Assembly: GCA_903813345.2 (NCBI GenBank)
Contig: CAIIXF020000009.1
Location: 4,404,001 to 4,444,346 of the forward strand
From: Owenia fusiformis
Lineage: Eukaryota; Annelida; Polychaeta; Sabellida; Oweniidae
Length of the DNA: 40,346 nt
Direction of reading: 5' to 3'
The position numbers and the translations under genes are program-made. This document shows positions 30,504-40,346 of this stretch, piece by piece (position 1 is the first letter of the stretch; every line of letters begins with the position of its first letter). The notes beneath the pieces were generated by a model, which worked only from the letters and a program-made list of their open reading frames with translations, did no database searches and had not been told where the DNA came from.

Positions 30504-32080
30504 ATTTGATTTATTAATTGAAATATTCGATCGCATTTTGTGCTTTGCTTTGCAATAGAAGAGTTAAGGTAATGTTGTTCAGGTATATATCTTAATTATT
30601 CAGTACGCAATTGGTATATAATTAATTATGCAATTTAGGTATATATCGTTTTATCAGACGCATAATCCATTTTGCAGTTTCGACGTATGTCATAATTCAT
30701 TATGTAGTTTCGATAATGCATTATGATTCGTATATTCAAAGTTTATTATGTTTAAGTGTGTATCACAATTCATTCATTATAAGGGGTGAATTGAGAAATA
30801 AATAAATAAAAAAATACATGTATATAGTTACACATGTCATGAGACCACTGACACAAACGCATTAATATTAATGGTACTTTTGTCATTTTCGCCATCTATA
30901 ATAGAGAATGAAGTTGAATTATTAATCGACACAATATATAATTCCATATGAAAAGTACAGTTCCATAATGTGCTGCCATCTTTAATCATGTTACTTGTTT
31001 ATTTATAATTTTAATAAAAGTTCACCACAAAATTAATTTTGGACAACAAAATAGATCAGAAACGGATTCAGCATCTTCTCGTATTGACCATTCACGGGCA
31101 ATATTCATAACAATCAATATTTTATGACTTTATTTTTTATTGAATTTTATAACTTTGCCCCTAAATAGTTAAAAAAAATAAACGGAGACGCAAATAAAGA
31201 AAAAGTACTCTAGACTAGACAAAATCGAGAGAGGGTCGGATTGACCCCCCCCCCCTGCAGACATTAGCGTTAAGACATGATTCACATAATGGGAAACAAA
31301 TAAATCCAATATTTTACACTCTTTGTATATAATTATTCTGCTTTGCCACTTTAAAATATTTAGACCCAAGGACTAGTAAGCCAATATATGATCTTCTGAT
31401 TTTATCTTCAATTATTAATTTACTCGGTTTTTTATTAAAATGTTCATTATCACAGCGCATAGAATTGGGACAATGGTAATTCAGAATATTATTGTAATGA
31501 CTGGAAATAAAGCTCAGAGCTATTTGAGAAGATTATGTTTTGTGTCAATGTTCAAAACAGGAATGTACATGTATAATTACTAGCTAGGGTCGCGTACATC
31601 AGTTCAACCATGCACCTGTATCACAACCGATAAGCTTATAACAGGTGATATTATTTCATTGATATAGTTTCTAGAGCCAGATTTTTCTCTGGTTTGATAA
31701 TTGAAAGTAGTTTCGTACTTTCAGTTTAAAAGCGTCATGATCAAAAGTGGTATGATTTTGAGCGATGTATTCTCCCACAATCTGTGAATATTCATTTAGA
31801 AACACTTGGTAAAATAGTTAAAATAATATAGAATAAAATGTTTAATATACTGCTAAATAAGTTGCATTAAGAGAGAATCGCAGAGAATATTTTTTCCTGT
31901 ATAATAGGCAGTTATTTCTTTTATTATAGCGGAAAAAAATATAATACGTATTTTTAAGAATTATTTTTGATTTAATAATATTATTCGTGTATTATTTAAA
32001 GGGAACAACATATAATACCATATAATATACAATACTATTCCTGTCAGGAGCAAATAATATGTTGGCATTTGCAATCAAAA
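30504..32080. other. AT-rich intergenic DNA downstream of gene 2
   Basis: No gene recognised. Contains short CATAATTCATTATG-like tandem motifs (30590-30790) and a C run of about 13 at 31244-31256. Confidence 0.5.
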
Positions 32081-32084
32081 ACCG

Positions 32085-34560
32085 ATTATACGCTGTTATT
32101 TTCAAGCCGTTAATCCCTAATTATTCAATTCCTATGAAATGTGTTTCATTCATACTGATAATTATTAATCCATTCGTTAGGGTTTATGGATTAATCTCTA
32201 CAGCTGATGGCTCTTAATTCCACAAAAATAATTTGCAAAATAAGTTTTTACATACATATTTGATTATATACTGTCCCTAATGGTATGATTAACATTGTGT
32301 TAAATTTTTGATTCAATCAATTAATTCATTGTAAAGTTAATTTTTGAATTCTTAATTAATTGGTTTTCCTCACATTTTTATTCCATTGTTTCTCTGTCAC
32401 ATTAAGTTTATAGCAAACAACATTTAAATCGATCCCTTCTTACACAGGTGCAAACAACCACCTATATTCACTTTGCCAACCGGAAAAACAGTCATGACAC
32501 GGAACTACTCAATATTCAATAAACACATTACGCATTTTATACAGACCCTTAGCCAAGGGCCCCCCTCCCCGTGGCCAACAATACTTTCAAAATCATGTAG
32601 TTTTTCACCATTCACATACATGTATTGACATTCCAGAGCAATATGATAAGTCAAGCTTTAATCCCTAATTATTCAATTTCCATGATTTGAGTTTTGTTCA
32701 CACTGATAAATAATCTGTTTGTTAGAGTTAAGGGATTAATTTCTACAGCAGTTGGTTCTAATTTCAACTGAAAAATAAATTGCAAATTTAGTTTTTCAAA
32801 TTTATTTGATTGTATAATGTCTCTTATGTTATGATTAACATTGTGTTAAAATTTGGATTTAATTCATCCATTTAACAGAAAGTTAATTTTTAATCAAAGG
32901 GTTTCCTCACATTTTTACCACATTGGGTTTCCTCACAATTTAACTCAATTGTTTCTCTGTCAAATTAAGTTTACAACAAACAACACTTGAAGCCCCCTCT
33001 TACACAAACACCTTTAATCACTTCACAAACAACACAAAACATTTATGACACGAAACTGCTATATATCAATACAATACGAATTTGGTATTTGGTCGATGGC
33101 CAGGGAGGGGGGGGGGGGTCGTTGGGTTCAAGTAAATCCCCTTCCCCTTGACAAAATTCTTTCAAAATCCTACATATTTTACCAATCTGAGCACTATCGG
33201 GACAATCGGGCCAAAATGATCAATGGTGACCCCTTGGTTTGTTTTGAAAATTGATCCCCTGGGCTAAAACTTATTACAGGCCTGTAATATATTGGATGTA
33301 TTGCTCCGATTTCTTCTGTCAAATCACTGATAATAAATTAGGAAACGTGCATTAGATTAACTCATTTGATACAAGTGGTCCATGCTAAAACAAAATTAAA
33401 ACTTGTATTCACATTTCACAATTCATGTGTTTTCTGTTATCCATATAATATCTGAGATATAAACCAGGGATATAAACAACAGATTAGTCCATGATGTGAT
33501 ACATTTGTTTCTACTACAATTGGACCATTATTTATTTTAATTAAAGCTGGTTTTATTAACCTTTCTTTGTTTTCCATTTCCAAATACATATTCAATATGT
33601 TTAGTTGTTTGATAATGAAAATAAAGAAGCGGGGACATTTTACATTTATTCTTAATGTTTCATCTGACAAAGCGATGATTATGCTTTGAGCAAATTGGTG
33701 CATGGTAGAACAAACTGATGTAAATAACATATTGGCATACGGTACATGTATGTCAGAGCAATATGATAAGTAAAACTTTAATCCCCAATTATTCAATTTC
33801 TTTAATATGAGTTTCGTTAACACTGATACTAATCCGTTTGTTAGAGGCAATGGATTAATTTCCTACAGCCAACAGTTCTAAGTTTCACAAAAAAATAATT
33901 AAAAAATTCAGTTTTTCATATTTATTTGATTGTATAATGTCCCTATTGTAATGATTAACATTGTGTTAAAATTTGGATTAAATTGATTGACTCAACGGAA
34001 AGTTGATTTTTAATCAATGGATTTCCTCACATTTTCACTCCATTGTTTGTCAGCCATATTAAGTTTAAAAAGCTAAAAACATTACGCATTTAATACAGGC
34101 CCGTACCTAACGAGTAACGATCCCCTCCCCTTGGCCAACAATTCTTTCAAAATCATGCAGATTTTCATCATTCACATTCATGTATTGAATTCAGAGCAAT
34201 ATAAGTAATACTTTAATCCCTAAGTTTTTTCAATTTCTATGAGATGAGTTTTGTTCACTGATTACTAATCTGTTTGTGAGAGTTAATCCGTTTGTTGGAG
34301 TTAATGGATTAATATCTAGAGCAATTGTTCTAATTTCCACAAAAAATAATAATTTGCAAATTAAATTATTCATATTTGTTTTATTGTATCCCTTTTTCTA
34401 TGATTAACATTGTGTTAAAATTGTGGATTGAATCGATTAACTCATTGGAAAGTTAATTTTTTGATTTTTAATTGATGAATTTTTCACACTTTTACTCCAT
34501 TGTTAACATTAATTTCAATCAAGTTAAATTTCTTTCTTCCAAACATTTATTTGTAAATAT
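32085..34560 (+). repeat. Four copies of a ~550-bp AT-rich repeat family
   Basis: Copies start at TTTAATCCCTAATTATTCAA-like sequence near 32107, 32657, 33777 and 34213. Each continues with a GTTTGTTAG..GGATTAAT block, ATGATTAACATTGTGTTAAA, GGTTTTCCTCACATTTTTA and CCCCTCCCC..GGCCAACAA..TTTCAAAATC. The gap between the second and third copy is about twice the period, so a degraded copy probably lies around 33100-33300. No coding content. Confidence 0.7.
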
Positions 34561-34737
34561 TTTTCAAATAGAAATATAACAGTCAAAATAAAATAAGTGT
34601 GACATGTGTAAGTAATAGAGATGAGAAGGCCAGTAGAACGGTTGATCCTATTAACCATGCCATGCAGTGCATTCTTTGTTTTGTTTGGTTAAGTAATTAA
34701 CCAGATTGATTGTACATCAAGTTGGACGAGAATAATC

Positions 34738-34955
34738 GAGTATAATATTTTTTAGAACCCAAATAATACAATATAATTTGATATATTCTGCTTAGATTGG
34801 AAAATACTAGAAAATAATATTTTTTAGAATGGAAAAAATTCTATATAGACTGCAATCGTCAGTTTGGATTGATAAATATGACCAAATAATATTTTAGAAA
34901 GACAGAATAAATATAAATTGGCGCAAATAATTCTAAAAAATAATATTATACTGGG
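34738..34955. mobile_element. Small MITE-like element, AT-rich
   Basis: AGTATAATATTTTTTAGAA at about 34738 is inverted (with a small insertion) as TTCTAAAAAATAATATTATACT ending near 34955. The interior has further AATAATATTTT-type blocks. Confidence 0.45.
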
Positions 34956-35364
34956 AATAAAACATCCTGCTACATTTTCTTATTGAGATAATCTGATTTG
35001 GTAAATGTTTACATGTACAAATAATATATTTGGATCTCACTTATTTCTAATTATATTATATTAATCTCTATATAATATAGTATATTATGCTGATTATATT
35101 TTTTTCCTTCATAATATAATATAATAATTACAATACTGAATGGAAATACTGTATTATTACGCATCTTTTTACACAAATATCCGGAAATAAAACATCTTTA
35201 TATATATTATTTTATTGATTTCACCAAGTGAAAGTGAAAGTTACACGTTTCATAACATGACTTGTTTAAAGACTCTCGTGAAATCATATTTGAACCCGTT
35301 TCGCGTTGTTTCGTGAAATGTGTGAAACCGATTACAGCTGGCCTACATTAAATCTGAAAGTACC

Positions 35365-35668
35365 CTATGGCGGATCCGGGGGGCATGGGGCCCGCCCCCC
35401 CCCCCCCTAAGGTTGGCCCAGAAAATAAAAGTTGGGCCCAAAAAATGTTTAGGCCAAAAAGGCCTTAAGGCCCCAAAAAGTGGGCCTTTTGGTCATTATT
35501 GGGCCTTCTAAGGCCTTATTTTTTTAATTTTAGGCCAAATTTTGAAGAAAATGGGCCTCAAATTTTCAAAATTTGGGCCCACTTTTCGGTTTTAGGGGCG
35601 GCGGTTTTTTCTCTGACCTCAAATTTGCCCCCCCCCCCCCCCCCTGTTGGTTCCTGGATCCGCCACTG
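35365..35668. mobile_element. hAT-like MITE bounded by C runs
   Basis: CTATGGCGGATCCGG at the left and GGATCCGCCACTG at the right are inverted ends of the CAGTGGCGGATCC type. Inside are long C runs (~35395 and ~35630) and many GGCC-rich blocks (GGGCCTTTTGG, AAGGCCTTAAGGCC). Only GTACC/ATACC resemble each other at the borders, so the target duplication is not certain. Confidence 0.7.
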
Positions 35669-38385
35669 ATACCTGGCATACCTTAAATGTGTAATTTAAT
35701 GATTAAGTCTAGTATTGTTTAAGATAGAAAATGAAGTATAAACTACAAAGATATGTATTTTTCTTATGATAGTCAATGGAAACGGTTTGAGAGTGGTAGA
35801 CTGGGTATGCTATTCATCGGCCAATGGGAGAATAAAGTAAAAATGATGTATTCGTACAATATGATCAATACGATCGACTACCAGCTGCAAGACATACAAA
35901 TAAAATTAGTTTTCCTTTTGCAATCAAAATATGACTTCTTTAACTGTATCTGTTTGCTTTTAAAGAATATTAAAATATTTACAATTGATGAAGAATAAAA
36001 GCTTAAAATGATTTATTTGTAATTGGTAATCAATAGCTTTTGGAGACGGTAAATGATAAACAGAATGTAAAAATAATGTACATGCGATTTTTAATAGAGC
36101 TTTGTATACGACGACTGAGAATATTAACGTGCAAGGTTACAACTATATTCAATGATACAAAAAAGCCTATAGATGCTCATCCTGTCAAAACCATATTTTA
36201 TTGAACTGATTAAACGTGTAAATTGATTTTAAAAGAGGCAGTTGTCAATGGCGACTCTGTATATCAAAACAGAATTATCCAGAACGTTATAATTGGTTTT
36301 CAAAATGAATGAAAAACATTTTCGTTAGGGTACTTAATATTAGACTTTAGAATTCCACATACACTAAACTATTTTAGTGATGATGTTTTACAACACTCGC
36401 ATTTATAACCAATAAAACTTCTTCAAAGTAATACTTTAAATGTACAACAGAGACAAGAGACTAGCTCAATTTGTGTTTCTCACAACATGCCATGTGATGC
36501 ATATTATGTCAAACTTAATGTACAGACCCTTTTGAATTCTTATGATTGTGGACATTGCCGCATCTTGAATCTTTAATAACTTCCATTTGGTCAGATTATT
36601 CAATTCTTTTTCAGGAACTAATATTAGAACTGTACAAGTGTGCTTTTTGAAAAGATTCATCAATATTTTCCCTCTCTTCTTTACTATCGCTTTAATATGC
36701 CTTGGACAGTAAAATTATGCATGGCCAACGTACATCGGTCTCATGATAGAATCATATATATGCTACCTGACAAATATGAAAAAATGGAACATATGCGCGC
36801 TGCTACGGATCAAACGATCCTCAACATCGTTTCTGCTCGCTCTGGTTCCCAAATTACCAAATGCCTTTTAATAGCGTTATTATGAAAAACTAATTTCTCT
36901 TGGATAAAATTATACTCTGCAATGAGATCACTATGGATACTGAATAATCTGTTGAAAGCTTCCCACTTCAATGGCGAGTGGATGAAAAATTGAAATTGAA
37001 CCTCACGTCACATCGCTTTTAGTTAAAATTTGAGTGGATAAAAACAAAAGAGTTTGAATGGGTAGTTTAAGGCCTTTAGGCCTTGGCTTCCAACCGCGAG
37101 TTAGCGTTTAGGCTTACTTAGTTGTTATAACAGACATATTTTTACCTCAATATGTCGTAAAATTCTTTTTTACAATTAGAGCTTTCAATTTTGAAAAGTA
37201 TTTTCCTCTCATCATACCTAGTGTAACAAGCTATCGCACGACACAAATAATAAATTGTGGTATTTGGTTGGTATCCTTTATAGGATGAGGAATTACTAAT
37301 GTGGCTACTTCTACTTTCTGATTTAAAAATGTATGTTGATCTAAAAATCGTTAATTGATTGATAAAATATGAATGAATAAGAGCGACACGCGACACAAGT
37401 CAACAACGCCTGCCATTTGAAACCCCGGGGTCATCTCCTTCACCAGATCGAGACACGGGATAACAAACCAAAGTTAAAATAATGAAAGAAAAATAATAAT
37501 TTTAAACCTTTAAAACCTATTGAGTACGGCAATTCACTAGTTGAACGCTCTGATATTGTAATACAAGATTGTTAAATAAACGCAACAAGTATTTTTTGTT
37601 ATTAATATGTGTTTGTATTTTGGCCTTAATAACTCTATAAACACGATATTTTACAAAAGATTTTACGGCAAATGTAGATTTAACAGATCAAGTTTTTGCC
37701 AGAGTAATTTTAATTGAATATGGATATAAATCGTACAAAATGCATTAAATATTATTTTAAGGTATTGTACAATCCTAATGTATGTTTAGTATGCTTTTTA
37801 CAGAAATCTATCAGTATCAAATGTTTATTCTTTATGGTCCAATATGTACTTACAATGTATAGTACCTACACTCAGCGACTGAAAACAAAACAATGAAAAA
37901 ATGAAATAAAACGTGAATTGGCCGTGCCCGAGGCATGTGGCCACTACTCGAGGAAACCGTTGGGGCATCTACTCACATTGGTAGAGTACCATGGCAAAAA
38001 CAATGTATGTATGTCCATTTTGTACAATAATAAGAAAGTAAGGCCTATAATTATTCCGATAAAGGGGGAATTAATTGGCCTATTATAAACGGGGTGGACG
38101 TTTCTTAATTGCATTATTTAGTCCAAAACAAATCCCAGGAAAACACAATATAACGTTCTTGAATCCCTGATTCCACTTTTTATTACTACTGAAAATCTCC
38201 TCCTCCTCCATCCCAAAAACGTTGGCTATACGTCCTATCCATTTCTTCTATTTTTCACCCTAGCCCTTCGACAAATAAAAGTGTCCATGTTAATGATGTT
38301 CTCTATCTCTGATATGTGTGTACGTACATTGTGATACATACAGGTAAACGGTCCGCACGTGTGGCCCGCATGCAAGGTCTCGCCC
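35669..38385. other. Intergenic DNA, no recognised gene
   Basis: AT-rich with scattered short open frames of low-complexity composition. A short palindrome GGCCTTTAGGCC at about 37072 and a GC-richer patch at ~37910-37990 were seen, but no gene or element could be supported. Confidence 0.5.
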
Positions 38386-38388
38386 CTC

Positions 38389-38465
38389 GTTAGCTCAGTA
38401 AAATAGACGTGTGAACTGAAACGTTACCCCGGGTCGTACCTCTATTCGAACGCCCCCTCAACAAC
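38389..38465 (+). repeat. Possible tRNA-derived remnant
   Basis: CGTTAGCTCAGTA matches a pol III A box and D-arm start; about 50 bases later GGGTCGTACCTCTATTCGAA loosely resembles a B box. The arms do not form a full cloverleaf by eye, so it is at most a decayed tRNA or SINE head. Confidence 0.22.
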
Positions 38466-38469
38466 ACGT

Positions 38470-39845
38470 GCATGTTGTACCCCCATTATCGCCCCCTCAT
38501 TGTTTAGATTTCATCACATAATAAATGGCTTAGTATTGTTTAGGCTAGATTGTACCATATCCATGAACCTAATTGGTTTAATTATGAATGCACTGTTTTA
38601 CATTTTTCATTTGATGGATTATAGAATTAAAGCAATCTTGAATTCGCATGATTCTATCTATTGATGAGAGAAACGCATACTGTAATGGAGACCGTATTGT
38701 ATTAAAATACTTTATTGCATCAGATTATCATTAAAAACGTGATTGTCCATTTCTTTTCAGATACCATATTTTTAGAAACCTATCATTTATACTTTATGAT
38801 AAATACATTGTGGACCTCATAGTTATTAATTGTATTATATAAAATGCGCAATCGCCATACACTGAAATGAAATAATAATATGGAATTACCGATAGCGAGG
38901 AATAGCGTGGACGGTCATTATATTTTGGTAATACCCAATTGCTTACTAAGTGACTGAAATGAGATATTCTCAAAGAATTTCCATAAGGATAAAATATTGA
39001 ATATGGGTGATAGGATTTAGGATTTGATTTTCAAATACTAGTCCATTCTCTTAGAATTTCCGTAATTAAACTTTACTTGGAGTTCATATAACAACACAAT
39101 GATTATAATTCACCTCATATAAAACCTCACATGGCACTTATACCTCGTATTTCCTCGACAAATTAACCATAAAGTTCCAGGTTTTCTGAGGCTTCAATAC
39201 AATTTGGAATTTTACATCTGATCCTTTTATATTTCTTGCAACTCCTCTGTGTTTTCTCAAATTTGAATAAACGTGACAATTTTGATTTTTCATTTGCGGG
39301 CATATTTCAATACCTCAACAGATGGGGCCGTCGAAGGCGAAATGAAAACCATTGAAAAGACACTCTAATCGGGTAGTTAAATTAATCTTGTTGAGCCTTG
39401 TTTTATTTTAACCTATATATATTGGCCCCAAAGGAAAACTAATGAGATATATTTTGAGCAACAGTGCAATTCTGTGCAACAATCAAATCAGTGTACTGTA
39501 AAGTAGAAAGATCAAGATTGGGGATTGTGTTAATTAAACTCTCAGAAAAAATACATTGCTTGATTAATCGTCATCTGCCTCTCTTTATCATTATGAATTT
39601 ATGAGATAGTTTGATATAGTTAGATAATCTAAAAGTACACACAAAGTGATGACGTCACGAACAGAACTCCTAAGATAAGATCAAAATAGTTTGCTAAAAA
39701 TGATTTATAAATCAATGGTGCGAATCAATCCTTGTTCCAATGCTAATCCACTCCATTTCTTTCATTGAATTCTGGTTGTTAAAATATCTTTAAAACGGTT
39801 TTGGAAAATTATGTAAAACTTGATTTATTCTGTTTGCAAAGTAAG
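38470..39845. other. Intergenic DNA, no recognised gene
   Basis: AT-rich, no frame with recognisable protein content, no element ends identified. Confidence 0.5.
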
Positions 39846-39849
39846 TACG

Positions 39850-40346
39850 CTAGGTACTCATACAAATGAGCAGCCCTATTATAGGTACGCGTACAAATAA
39901 GCATTGTTAATAGGTAAGCGTACAAGTGAGTATTGCTAATAGGTACGCATGCACGTAAGCATTACTTATAGATACGCGTACAAATAAGCATTGTAAATAG
40001 GTACAGGTACAAGTACGCATTGCTATAAGGTACACCAACAAGAAAGCATTGTCAGAAGGCACGCGTACAAACATTGCTAATTGATACGCGCACGGGTAAG
40101 CATTGCTAATAGGTACGCGTACAAGTGAACATTACTAATAGGTACGTGTACAAGTAAGCATCACCAATAGGTAAGCTTATAGTAAACATTATGATGATAA
40201 GTAGCTGTACAAATAAGCATTGCTAAAGGATACGCGTACACGTAAGCATCATTGAAATGTACGCTTACAAATAAGCATTGTCAATGGGTTCGCATACAAA
40301 TCAGCATTGCTAATAGATTTGCATGCAAGTTAGCATTATTTATAGG
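39850..40346 (+). repeat. 29-bp minisatellite running off the window end
   Basis: Units near AGGTACGCGTACAAGTAAGC plus ATTGCTAAT; the GCATT element recurs at about 39901, 39930, 39959, 39988 and 40017, i.e. every 29 bases, for roughly 17 units. Many units contain the self-complementary GTACGCGTAC. Variation between units is substantial, and the right end is outside the window. Confidence 0.9.

Noticed and set aside
33437-33850. 137-codon minus-strand frame
   Set aside because: Lies across an AT-rich dispersed repeat and its boundary; no domain and no homology that I recognise.
35228-35244. GTGAAAGTGAAAGTTAC resembling an interferon response element
   Set aside because: A single match of a short motif in intergenic DNA far from any promoter found here.
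36640-36885. 81-codon plus-strand frame
   Set aside because: No signal, domain or splice context; consistent with chance.
38389-38465. Functional tRNA gene
   Set aside because: A- and B-box likeness is partial and no cloverleaf can be drawn; kept only as a low-confidence remnant.

Overview
The window is animal nuclear DNA: AT-rich, intron-dense, with GT..AG introns, TATA-type promoters, AATAAA signals and many transposon remnants. Gene content (a secreted choice-of-anchor B / LVIVD-repeat beta-propeller protein and a small secreted six-cysteine protein) plus the repeat style fit a marine invertebrate, most likely a lophotrochozoan such as a mollusc. That placement is inference; nothing here fixes the species.

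Layout. 1-1200 is upstream sequence without a recognisable gene. Gene 1 (plus strand, 1248-25820) has 12 coding exons whose phases join perfectly into a 517-residue secreted protein; its first coding exon is only the ATG. All its introns are below about 1.2 kb except intron 8, which is 18.9 kb. Gene 2 (plus, 26936-30380) has 4 coding exons and encodes a 71-residue secreted protein with six cysteines after the signal peptide. From 30.5 kb to the end I find no convincing gene, only AT-rich DNA, a dispersed ~550-bp repeat family, MITE-like elements, a C-tract-bounded hAT-like MITE and a 29-bp minisatellite that runs off the window.

The most striking structure is inside intron 8. It reads as transposons nested in one another: (1) a hAT-like element with long inverted terminal repeats beginning TAGGGTGG and a perfect 8-bp target duplication GGCGTCAT (6172-6179 and 24216-24223); (2) inside one of its ~190-bp subterminal repeat units, a 5'-truncated minus-strand non-LTR retrotransposon with an open reverse-transcriptase frame (22046-23670), whose 3' end appears to resume at 8155-8190; (3) inside the LINE 3' region, ~13.7 kb of Helitron/Helentron-like rolling-circle elements arranged as two arrays with seven body units, each unit ending in a short hairpin plus CTAG; (4) inside the first 5' module of that array, a Tc1/mariner-like remnant (8219-9153) with 27-bp inverted repeats, TA duplication and a decayed transposase. 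The seven units share a perfect AGGTCAAAGGTCA motif (a DR1 nuclear-receptor site by sequence), and their 3' hairpin shows a compensatory base-pair change between unit classes.

The two genes are in the same orientation, about 1.1 kb apart, each with its own TATA box and polyadenylation signal; nothing shows that they act together beyond both encoding secreted proteins.
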